Shown piece after piece: positions 25,196-36,663 of a DNA stretch of 64,000 bases. Made by a program: the position numbers and the translations under genes. Positions within the stretch are counted from its first letter, which is position 1, and each line of letters opens with the position of its first letter. Source of the DNA: Unio delphinus (lineage: Eukaryota; Mollusca; Bivalvia; Unionida; Unionidae); the NCBI GenBank assembly GCA_029339505.1, contig JAQISU010000246.1, forward strand, positions 1,142,001-1,206,000, read 5' to 3'. The notes below the pieces were generated by a model. It was not told the origin of the DNA. It saw only the letters and a list, made by a program, of their open reading frames with translations, and searched no databases.

Positions 25196-25845
25196 TCACT
25201 GACGTGTGCTTCAAGAGTCCAGCTTTTCCAGATATCTAAAATGGAGTGGGAAGGGTCAGAAATTTGATTATTATTTTTTGCAATTTGCGCACATGCACAC
25301 CCTGGCAACATCTCTGGTTATGACATTACACATTTCTTCATGTGAATGGTTTTCTACCAGTGATGTTTTATTATCCAAAGGGATATTTTCTCACATTGAG
25401 TCTCATGCCAAATTTATCTGATAATAAAGTTGCTGGCAAGTACGCTCCCATTTGTACAAAATATTGGCAAATATTTACTGTTTATCTCGTATTAAACTCA
25501 TCCCCAACTTTTGTACAAAATATTTTAGTTTGCCTAATATTAATAGCAATAAATTTATTTTGTTAAGATCACCAAATAAGAAGTAGTAATACATTAATAC
25601 AAATAACAATGAAATAATATCGCTACAGTATGTTGCACAAGCATAATAACCAGTTGTAATACAGAAACAGATGGATAAATTTTTTAGATAAAAAGATCCA
25701 CGAAGTATAATCCATAAAGTTGACAAGCCTATTTCCAATGGTTTCCTGCAGATTATGGGTCAAGGTATATATTCCAAAATAAAATTATATTTTTGACTGC
25801 GAAAGATTAAAAATCAAGCATCACAAATATCATGGGAGTAATACA

Positions 25846-26150
25846 CCGGTGGCCTAATTTGTTAATTGTCTGCCTGAAATGTGGGAAGTTACAAGTTCGA
25901 ATGCTGGCCAAGTCGTACCAAAGACTTATAAACAATGGCACTAGCAGCTGCCTTGCTTGACACTCTGCATTAAAAGGTTAGTGCTTGGACTGGTTGGTCT
26001 AATGTCAGAATATTATGGGGTGGGACATGATGCCACATGTCTGTGGCAAGGTGCCTCGGTGCAAGATGTCACTATAAGCTGCCACACTGCAGATTTTATA
26101 GCAATGTGACTGAAAAATTGTTCAAGCTACATTAAAAATCCAAATCACAC
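25846..26150 (+). repeat. tRNA-derived SINE, family B
   Basis: Head gtggcctaatttgttaattg with B box (gttacaagttcgaatgct). The body matches 19482-19775. It is absent from the equivalent place in segmental copy 2. Confidence 0.78.
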
Positions 26151-26446
26151 ATGCACAGTATAATTAAGATGGCTACCTGGTCTTGTCTATCCTCTTAAAT
26201 TAATAAAGTGTTGTATCAGTATTATGTATTACCACTTCCTCCTACTCACATACATACATTTCATTGTAAAAATGACAAAGAGACCAGGAAAATTAAATTA
26301 TTATTTACTTCTAGACTTCAATATAATTTACTGAAATTATATAATAATAATAATGCATATGATATGTTCCACAATAAGAAATCCAAAGCTTTACAAAATC
26401 TTGCATAAGCAACAAATTTTGAACGTGTTACAAAGACCTGACAAAT

Positions 26447-29400
26447 TTTTCAGAAATTGTTACCATATTGTCAGTGTATATTTGCTATATTTTAGCCAAG
26501 GCAGTTTTTTTTCCCTCAGATTATTATTATGTTTAATGCAGATTGAATTAAAGCTAGAGTTGTATTTATTAGTCTTTATATTGGAAATTGTTTGCTAATT
26601 ATTTGATGTTTTATGAAACCTGAGAGTTTTAAGTAAGTACTTTGAAACCAGCATTCATTTAAAAATGTTTGATATCTGTAAACTGCTGCAGCAACTTCTT
26701 TTTGGTTTAACCATGAAACAGTTCAGAAGTCTTTTTCTAGAACTAATCTTTTATTTACAAGATCTTACCATGATCTCTGGAAGCATTCATCTCTGGTTGC
26801 CTTTGATGAAAAGGGTTCTGAATTCAGTAATGCATTTATAAAAGTCATGTACCCAAGTTTCATTGTCTTCATTTTTGCCTCTCATTTGTTGGTTAAATCC
26901 TTCATATCTTTGTTGACAGTTTTTTTTATTAGTTTTTAACAAAGTCTGGCTGATTATCAGCACTTCTCTTTCATTGGCAGCTGATGAGGCCAAATCTAAT
27001 CACAGCACTTTGAATCGCTTTATATCTGAATGACACTAATCTATCTTATCTTTATATGGACTTGTTGAGTTTGGAGGGGATGTTTCCTGTATTTGAAATC
27101 TGCTTTAGCAGTGCAACATCCTTATTATGTGTAGTTGATGAAATAGTGATTTCAGGGATCATTTATCAGTACCATTAGAATCACCATGTTGTATTCATTT
27201 CTGCTATATCTTACGGAGTGGGTATAGATAGACAGTGTGCTGTAATTAAAACTAAAAGCTAGTGAAGATGTTGGTACGAGTTGAAGTCCTCCTCTTTGAT
27301 ATATGTAATATACGGGTACATACCATGTACTTTTGAATGTTGTAGCTAGATTGTAAATCTTACAAGCATTAAGACCTTGATGTGTTGATAGCAGTTACCA
27401 TCATTGTGAAATGTATGTGTGTGTATTTTCATATTTGTGCATGAAACTGGTAAAGCTTTTCTACTTGTGTAGAATAATTATCAAAATTTATTGTGAAGAG
27501 ATAGTTTTGCAGTGTTTCAAAATTTTCTCTATATTTTTAAAAAAATCTCTTTGAAGGCTCATTGTGATGCACTTCATCTGGAAACAAATTAGGTGGATAA
27601 TTTTTATAGAATGATCTAAATATGGTCAGTTGCTATTTGTGATACCAGAGAAAATGTATATGGATAGTTTTTCTGCTTTATATGATACATGTACTCCAGA
27701 GATTCAGATTCCATATTTAGATTTTGTGTATTCATTTGTATGAAAATTATACCTGAAAGTAATTAAAATATTTGACCTCGTGTATTCTATCCTTGTTTTT
27801 AAACAAATCCTACATATAAATATATTATTATAAACCAAGTTGCCAGATTTCAAAAGGTCCAATATATTTTTTGTCTCGTTATGTCATGATCTGCCCTGTG
27901 TCTCCTCACAACTATTTGTTTACATCAACTTCTGAAAAACAATTGCTAGATTTCACAGGGAGCTTAAAGCCATTTTAGATTTGTTCAGTCTATGTAGGCC
28001 CATTATGGCTGCCACTAATAAACATAAAAAAACCTCTAAATAACTTTTTCTAAAAGAAATGCCATTTGAATTGGATCAGAGTTAACAGAAAGCATTATGG
28101 CAGTGATGTTTTTGAAATTTGTTTACTTTATGACGATTTACCATTAAATATGGCTGCCATTACTAAAAAAATGAAGAACCTTGAAAGGTCTTCATCTGAG
28201 AACAGTCTCAGCACAAATAGATCAAATTTGATGTAAAGCATATTGACTTGGATGGCTTTAAAATTTGTACTAATGGCGCCAATCCACCATGGTGTTACTA
28301 AAAATAGAAAAACTGAGTAATTTTTTTGTGAAAAAAGCTTAATTGATCCAAGAAATGAATCTCCTTGGTGATTCACCATTGAATATAGCCAACTAAAGCC
28401 ACATACAGAATTTGACAGAAAGCTACAGGCATAATAGTTTTAACAATTAGTAAAAACTGTTGCCAATTTTACCATCAAAATATGGCTATTTTTACTTTTT
28501 TAAAGTTTCAAAGACCACACACCACAATTTGTGTAAATTTGACATCTTTGTATGAAGACCTCTCATTTTATACAAATGGCGCTGATCTGCCATCAAATAT
28601 AGCCACCATTACTAATAATTAAAAAAATTAAAAAATCTCAGAAACAACCCTGCCAAATTTGACCAAATTTAACGGAGTATTTTGGTAATAAAGGTTCATA
28701 AAATTAATCGTCTACCATTAAATATAGTTAACATTACTAAAAATTGAAAATCCTCCAATGAGGGCTATGCTCCTGAAATACCTCAACAGCATTTGAGCAA
28801 GTTTGACAAACTATTCTGGTATAAAGGGCTTTAAAGTTTGGCTGCTGTGACAAAAAGCTGATTGATATTTGCTTTTTAAATCTGTATATGCTTTATTTCT
28901 TCCATCAGCAAGAACATTGCCAAGTTACAGAGATAATGTCAGAATGTATTGTCTTCACTGAACATTCTGTTTGCTACCATGGAGGTAACATTTCTGATCA
29001 AGTGTTGATGATTTTAAATGGAGTTTGGTAATATGTAACATGTATACATGAGAATGAGGTATCATTTTAGTTAAATATGTTTAGATCATAAAAACAGTCT
29101 TGTATGATAATTGTGCCCTCCCTCTACAAAGAATTCCCAGAAGTAACAAAGATGTAAAAAGTCATATATAGAAACAAATTCGTATGATAAACACCTGTCA
29201 GTATTAAACTACAGTACTCATACAGTGGATTTTATATTGACAGATTTCTGTTAAACCTTATCTTGCTAAGATGAAATAGTGGTTAATGTGAAGATTGGTT
29301 GTTGAATTAGTGTAAAATCTTTTATCACTTCTCAAATATAGTTCAACATTTCCACAACAGTAGTAGGAGCATACCGTGTTATCTATGTCCATCTGTACAA

Positions 29401-29518
29401 CACACCATGGTCAAGTTTATTGTGTTTAGATTATTTCCGATACTGTGGTGCGATGTACACTTTCCAGGAACACATTCTTGTTGTTTTCTTTGTCATAAAA
29501 AACAACTATAGCCAGGTT
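26447..29518. other. Intergenic sequence with diverged repeats
   Basis: Apart from the diverged array at 27930-28860, I see only AT-rich unique-looking sequence. A 68-codon minus-strand frame at 26787-26993 is somewhat protein-like but matches nothing I know and has no gene context. Confidence 0.45.
27930..28860. repeat. Diverged tandem repeat, about 140-150 bp units
   Basis: The motif taccattaaatatggctgcc or close variants recurs near 28138, 28377, 28469, 28588 and 28712. Each is followed by an actaaaaat-like A-rich stretch and then caaatttgac- and cataaag-like blocks. The units are strongly diverged. Confidence 0.6.
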
Positions 29519-30235
29519 ATCAAATTTGGATCATTGTGTCACCTTATTTTACTGTCCAGCTTGTGTAGTATTAAATGACATGTTTAAATTGTAGTTTAAA
29601 TGAGTTACACAACAGGTTCTTCCAATAATACATAAATGTTCTCAACAGCACATTGGCATAAAATGACCTTTCAAAGAGGACACCAGAAAACACCAAGGAA
29701 ATCACAAACTTCTTTAATTTGCTGCTATTAGTACTCTATAGTAAGGTAATCCTTAGCGATGAATCATATTTAATAGGTATCATCTGTACTAAAGAAAAAA
29801 GATATTGTCCTCCCACTTCAATTTCTTTAGGGGAGGATTGGTGGGGTGGTTATATAGATAAGTAATGTATGCCGTTTTGCATGTAGGATATTAGAACACT
29901 AAAGGACAACCAGTTAACAATAATGCATGCAATTTGTTGTTATCTAAATACACATTGTTTTCCGTGTACTTGGGATTATATACTTATTTTTTCTGTGATC
30001 TTTAATTATGTTTGACATGAAAAAGTTAACCATTTTAACCAAAACATTTTGATGGTATTATCAATAAACAAGATAGGTATTTTGCAATATTAAAATGAGA
30101 TTTCAACATTTTTGTATTGTATTTTTTCAGACATTAAATCGGGCTGATTATTTTGTTTTGATTAATATTAGTGAATTTTCTCCAGACTCAACACTTGCTT
30201 GCAGAGATTCAGCAAGCAAAGAGCACATGTCAGTG

Positions 30236-30525
30236 TGGTTATTGTTGTAGGGTTTAATGCCATTTTTCAGTACAAGATAGGCTATACATGGCGACCTGTA
30301 TAAACAGTGGAGGAAGAACCCAGGAAAACACCAGAAAGAAGAAAGAACCACTGACCCACAAGAAGCTGCTAGCAAGCTTTCTCATATACCCACATTGGCC
30401 AAATCTGAGACTTGAACCCACGCAAGCAGAGGTTAAATGGCAAAGATCAGTTACATTGAGCAATTTAGACCACTCGGCCCTTGTGTCGATGTGATAATCC
30501 CATGGGAACAACAAAACTATCATTG
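30236..30525 (-). repeat. tRNA-derived SINE, family A
   Basis: The orthologue, within the duplication, of the SINE at 24945. It has a small extra aagaagaa stretch. Confidence 0.8.
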
Positions 30526-30648
30526 ACGTGTGCTTCAAGAGTGTAGCTTTACCAGATATCTAAAATGAAATGGGAAGGGTCAGAGGAAACAACAGAGGCT
30601 AAACAAATATGTTTTCTCAGAGGAGTATACAAATGCTAAATACTGTAC

Positions 30649-30649
<1 letters not shown>

Positions 30650-30709
<60 letters not shown>
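30650..30709. repeat. (TA)n microsatellite
   Basis: About 28 dinucleotides, ending in a short (TG)n. Absent from segmental copy 1. Confidence 0.95.
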
Positions 30710-30716
<7 letters not shown>

Positions 30717-31013
30717 TCTCATAGCTGCTTTCCCATGTATAAATTTGTACATTGTTTGCAATTTTCACACATGCACACCCTGGCAACATCTCTGGTTATG
30801 ACATTACACATTTCTACCAATAATGTTTTATTATCCAAAGGGATATATTCTCACACTGAGGCTCATGCCAAATTTATCAGATCAAGGCAAGTCCACCCCC
30901 ATTTGTACATAATATTGGCAAATATTTACTGTTTACCTGGTCTTATCATGGAAGAAATCTGTCCTCTTAGCTTAATAAAGTGTTGTATCAGTATTATGTA
31001 TTACCACTTCCTA

Positions 31014-31059
31014 CTACATACATACATACATACATACATACATACATACATACATACAT
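31014..31059. repeat. (CATA)n microsatellite
   Basis: About 11 tetranucleotide units. Copy 1 has only two to three at this place. Confidence 0.93.
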
Positions 31060-33415
31060 TTCATGTAAAAATGACAAAGAGACAAGGAAAATTAAATTAT
31101 TATTTACTTCTAGACGTCAGTATAATTTACTGAAATTATATAATAATAATGCATATGATATGTTCCACAAAAAGAATTATAATCCAAAATCTTGCATAAG
31201 CCACAAATTTTGAACGTGTTACAAAGACCTGACAAATGTGTTGAATAGAGAAACACAGTATGAAGACATTTATTAGTGTACACATTTCAAAGTACTTTTA
31301 TACTATAAATGTGGATGGGACATATATTTCACCTTTTCCATTGATCTCTCACACTTCTGTAAATTTTTCATTTAACTCTGTTTATGAGTATTGCTGTTTG
31401 TCGAGTCAATGAATTTTTTGTGTGGATGTCTTCTGATGACAAAAATACAGGTTACTATGGCCTAGGGTTCAGTTTTGTATGTAGGTCAGTTTCTCGAATA
31501 TCACTGAGTCATGCAGTTTTATTTGTGGATGCATCTTGGCAAGTATAACATCACAGAAGGAGTAGGTCACTGACATCCACCCAGTATCTTTAAAACTTCA
31601 CTGACTAAAGTAAAATGTTGCTTTTACAGTTTCTCCAGCATTGATAACCAAAAGACTTTACAGTTCCAGTATCTTTTGCTATCCACTACTTGCATCATCT
31701 ATGTAAATTGTGAAAGCCCTATTACTACAAAACAACATAAATTCATCACATTTATTGATACAGAACAATAAAGCCAATTTAATGTCAATATCACAGACAA
31801 ATTTTTAAAAGATAAGGCTGCCTGATCTGATCAAATCGCATTGGCAACTTGAAAATGTTGAAATCCTTATTTACACAAGTTATAAAATTAAAAAATAATT
31901 AAATTATTCAAGCTTTTCAAACGGACTGCATTAAAAATGCTGTTTGTTACAATGTGTTCATACTAAATATAACTGATTAACAGCTTGCACTAAATAATTA
32001 AAAGCATTGAGAAGATTCTACATATTTTGATAAACTTAAAATGTATCATGGTTCATAAGAAAAAGAGATTTGTTTATCGGGGACTTTTCAAGGACTTCCA
32101 AAAGCATTAGAAGTATTTTGTCCTTCGAAAACGGAACTTTCTCCATATGTTACTTTATCACTCATAAATGAATACACAAGTGGAATAAAATTCAGAATCA
32201 GCACACCATTAGTGCAATGGCTAGCTACTTGTCTGATAAAGACTCTTATCATGTCTCGGGTGATCCACCCAATTTAATTCCATTTTATATATCTATTATT
32301 TCTGAAACATATTTGTTTTAATTGATATAATTATTGTTTATTATCTTTTAATTCCTTAAAATAAAAATCACGTAGTTGGAGACAAATTCAAGGCATTTGT
32401 AAAGAAATGCAAAGTTTTTTTCAAGGACTGAATGAACTTTGGCAAAATCCAATGAATTTTCAAGACAACCTCTTTAATTCAAGTAAATTTTCAAGATTGT
32501 ATGAACCAGGAATATGGATAACCTGTATTGTGGAATTTTTCTGTAGTCATGATTTGAAACAAAATCTCTACTTCTCTTTCTGGCCCAAAAAAAACAGGAC
32601 ATGCAACATACATGTAAAATATATAAACAGCATGTCATACATTTCTGAAATGTCTAAGCTACTTAAAACCAAGTGTGATATACATTATTATATACTATCA
32701 AAGCATCCCATTAAATTATGCCATTTAAAGAAGTTCTTAGACTTTGGGTAAATCAAACTCTAATTAAAACTGTTTTACAAACATGTAAAACCTGCAAACA
32801 ATATTGTCTCTTTACATAACAGCTGTAAAACAAATGTCTCAGTGTTTCTACTTCAGAATCACTATTAAACAATACACACCAATATTAAAACTGAAAACTA
32901 TTGTCAGAACAGTTTTTTTTAAAAACTGAAGCCAATTATTTATGGATCCAAAGTGATTTCATATGGAATTAAATCTGCTTTTTTAAACCAATAGTTCTGA
33001 CATATTTCATGAAAAGGTTTAACCTAAATATCATCTCTTGAATAAAAATGTGTACATAATTTGGAAATACTGGATCGATGATTTCTTTTTTGTTGTTACT
33101 AAAGAATGTGACTTAGATATAATTGAATTGATCTAATAATTCCATCAAAGAATGTAACTGTTGGTGAAAAGCTGAAAAATGTACAAAGTTTTATAAATTA
33201 AAAAAAAACAACCTGTTAATAAAGGGTAAATAAATATGGTCCCTTTCTATATCATTAGTTTTGTACAATATCATATTCCAATCAATGCTTTGATTGTTAT
33301 TTTACTACAGACATCGTGTATACACTTTCCAATAGTGAGAACAAAATGTTACTTCAAAACAAACTTATAAAATAACTCCATATATATATAATTTTCTTCA
33401 GTAAAATACATGGTT

Positions 33416-33505
33416 CAGTAAAATCTGTCGTGAAAAATCAATGTTATGAGAGACAACCCATCTTGAGAGACCATTATTTTCTGTCTTTCAAGACAGGTTC
33501 TACTG
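33416..33505. mobile_element. TA-type MITE, short copy
   Basis: Begins cagtaaaatctgtc and ends gacaggttctactg followed by TA. It contains tgagagacaaccc, shared with 35866. The left TA is mutated to TT. Confidence 0.55.
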
Positions 33506-34565
33506 TATTATATATTTATCAAACTACAACTCCTTCATCGATCCTTTTCTGGTTTCCATGCATTAATTTGGTAAACATTTTTAGAGTCTAAATACAGTAA
33601 ATGCAGAGTCTGTTAGATAAGATACACAGGAATCCTGCATGGAAGTTGTACAGCATAAATGCTAACCATGTTATGTACCAAAAAGTATCTGATCAAAACT
33701 CTGTTTGACAATTGCCATTTTAAATGTTGGATTTAAGTACTCTGAAAACTGCAGTGTAACAGTATGAACCAAACAGATGGCCAGCTGAATAAATACATGC
33801 AACAAGCAATACACAAAATGAAACAAAAATTAACATTACATTGGAAAATACCAAAACAATGAATGTACAACTATCATAGAAAATTCAGAAAATGGTTTTA
33901 ATCATTCTACAAATCTTCAATGATCATGTTCTGAGAAAATTAATAACAGTTCAGGAAAGTTACAACTGAAAATAAATGACAGTGTATTTATAATTTTATA
34001 AACCGAACTAAGAAAAAAATATTACTTTAACTATAAAAAAATAAATATAACCATAAAAATAAACTAAATATCACACAAAATTGTATTAACTGACACTTAA
34101 ACAAGTGAATTTGTTTTTTTTTTTTAAAAATGCATGTTAAAACTCAAATTTTACACAATAAACTTCTATGATAAACCTCTATCAATGACTGTGTTAAAAG
34201 TAAATTTTAAATTTTGCCATCCCTCATCCAGGATAAACCTAGCATTATATGAATATTTATCACAGTTGCAGGACAAAAATCTACACTTATAACTCTTAGA
34301 GAAGATAGAAACAAAAATTCTTGTTATGGCAAACATTGTGAAGTAGAATTTAACAATAATGGGAACATTACTAACGGCATAGATTTTTATTTATTTCAAT
34401 GGAAATCAGAAGCAGAGAAAATATGCATGTCCATGTTGAAATTTTTCTTTATGCTGTTACACAAGATGCACACCAGATTATTTCTCATTTCAGGATAACT
34501 ACTGGACTCCAAAATGTCAAGCATGTCGGAGGCAAACATTAATTATGTGTTAAGATATGGAAAAA

Positions 34566-34985
34566 CTACTAGAATGTCATGGCTTTCTCAACCCCTCAAG
34601 TTATGTATGCATGGTGTCCCATTATCTCTTAAAATGTCATGGCTTTCATAGTCCTTAAAACTATGTACACCTGGATTCTCATTACCAACTAGAATGTCAC
34701 GGTTTTCTCAACCCCTACCACCACGTATGTCAGGTCTCATTAGTAACTAAAATGTCATGATTTTCTCAGACCCTACCATCACACGTCTGGTCTCAATGCT
34801 CACTAGAATCTCATGGCTTTCTCAGACCCTAACTCTATGCTTACCTGGTCTCATTACCAACTAGAATGTCATTGCTTACTCAGACCCTACCACCATGTAT
34901 GCCATGTCTAATTATGAACTAGAATGTCATGGCTTTCTCATCCCCAACCACCATATATGCCTGGTGTTTCATACCAGCTAGAATA
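34566..34985. repeat. About 58-bp minisatellite, seven units
   Basis: Units begin ctagaatgtcatggctttct and continue with caccatgtatgcctggtctc-like sequence. They are imperfect, with 10-25 percent visible divergence. A solitary related piece lies near 35115. Confidence 0.85.
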
Positions 34986-35865
34986 GTGTGGTCCAACAGC
35001 TCAACAATATTGGCCACATTGACCAAAAATGTAAAGTTTGGGGGCTATACATAATGATATATACATATTTTAGTATACAAAAGTCACCCACGGGTCTGTA
35101 GTTGGACCACTCTGAACTAGAATGCCATTGCTGTATTTTCCCCTATTATTATTCATGCCTTAAGTCTCATTACCACTAACCTTGTGGATTAAACCAATAT
35201 CAAAAATCGATCTCGCATATTTTTTAATAGAAGAGAGAATGATTCGACAGAATGTATTCAAGTTTGTGCATATTATGTCAAACAAATCTATTTATGTTAT
35301 CATTTGATGTGTAATGAATTTCATGAAATGTAAACAAGTTTAACATGTTTAATGTATAATTTGGGTTTTCATCAAATGTACTATAATAGTTACCCTTTTA
35401 TTGGGAAATCCTTTGTGCAATATTTGTAAGAAACAGTCTTGTTAACAGGGCAACCCCTCAACAGGTTTCTTCTCTTGAGAAGGTAATTTTTTTTTCCTGG
35501 TGGTATGTACCATGGTATGTTTCCATCAGTAAGCAATGAACTGAAATTCCTGAGTAATCTTCTTACAAATTTAATGATATTCAAAGCAGGTTTTTTTTAT
35601 GAAAAATAAATTAAATTTTTTTTTTACTTATAAAATTTGTTTACTTGTCACAAACTAATATCAAATATTTTAAACATAATCCTATTTATGAACCTTCAAT
35701 CACATGTTTGACATGTGTCATGCATGCAAGCATGGAGGCCAAATGAGATTTTTGTGAAAGATATTCAAGCCAGATAAAACTTTTGAAAATACCTAAATAT
35801 TTTTTTTAAGATAAAATATGTAATTTTTTTTAGTAACTTACTGATATATAGTAATGTATTTAATA

Positions 35866-36045
35866 CAGTGGAACCTGTCTTGAAAGACCACCCCTTCTGC
35901 CAAAATTTAATGGTCTCTCTTGACAGGTTGTCTCACATAACATGTCATAACACATTATATAATCAATAAATCTGTACATGGAGAACCTGGTCTCTCAAGA
36001 CAAGTGGTCTCTCATAGTAGTGGTCTCTCAAGACAGGTTTTACTG
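35866..36045. mobile_element. TA-flanked MITE, 180 bp
   Basis: The inverted ends cagtggaacctgtctt and aagacaggttttactg match with two mismatches. TA lies on both sides. Internal ggtctctcaagacaggt-like repeats make it nearly self-complementary. There is no coding capacity. Tc1/mariner- or pogo-type mobilisation is inferred from the TA target. Confidence 0.75.
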
Positions 36046-36375
36046 TACATGTTTTCCTTTATAGGAACAAAAATTATTATAAGATTTTCAGAACAGCAGT
36101 TGTGTTTGAATTTTAAAAAATATCTCAAAATCAACTAATTATTTTCTAGTTCACTTTAGTCTTCAGTGTCATTGCTTCCAAAATTTGTCAATTTGCACTC
36201 TATTGTCACCATGCTTCTTTATAGATGTCATATATAGTGTAAGCTGAATAATGTCACTTTAGTTACAATGTTTTTAAATGATAGCTTATGCAATATATAA
36301 CATACATAATCTACTATAAGGAATCTGGCCATTTAATTTGGGAGGGGGGAACTATATTCATTCAAGCCAGGATAT

Positions 36376-36381
36376 TTTATT
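36376..36381 (-). promoter_or_regulatory. Candidate polyadenylation signal of the minus-strand gene
   Basis: AATAAA on the minus strand, about 280 bases after the stop codon at 36664. It is one plausible hexamer in AT-rich DNA, so support is modest. Confidence 0.35.
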
Positions 36382-36663
36382 CTCCTTTACCTCAACATAA
36401 TTATTTCTTCAATTGTTCAAGCAATATAATGGATATTATAGGGTGAACCTTTTTTTGCTATAAATCAGCAAGACTATTTTCTTCAATCTATTTAAGAACT
36501 GGACATTTTTTCAGGCTCTTCCCCAATTAAGTGGTTGGTACCTAAAATAAAAATGGTATACACATACATGTATCATCTTATGTTCATAAATGCAATGGTA
36601 TACCACAGCACTAAATGTTTCATGGTGCACAGCTCGACATGGTAGTATCATAAAACTGCTTTA

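Larger units (their letters stand above)
24286..26446 (+). repeat. Segmental duplication, copy 1
   Basis: Closely matches 29519-31237 in the same orientation, sharing blocks such as tttactgtccagcttgtgta and cattttgattgtataatta/tggtat variants. A family A SINE and the stretch after atctctggttatgacattac are also shared. Copy 1 carries about 690 extra bases (about 25486-26178) that include a family B SINE. Copy 2 carries a (TA)n and a (CATA)n expansion. Confidence 0.88.
29519..31237 (+). repeat. Segmental duplication, copy 2
   Basis: See copy 1 at 24286-26446. The right boundary falls at cctgacaaat, where the two copies diverge abruptly. Confidence 0.88.
31238..36375. other. Intergenic region between two convergent host genes
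   Basis: No gene is supported. It contains two TA-type MITEs (33416, 35866) and a 58-bp minisatellite (34566). The rest is very AT-rich. A 114-codon frame at 32407-32751 has no recognisable content. Confidence 0.5.

Noticed and set aside
26787..26993. 68-codon minus-strand frame as a gene
   Set aside because: Somewhat protein-like but isolated, with no recognisable family and no splice signals I trust.
32407..32751. 114-codon plus-strand frame
   Set aside because: No protein-like pattern, no splice or gene context, and AT-rich composition; likely chance.
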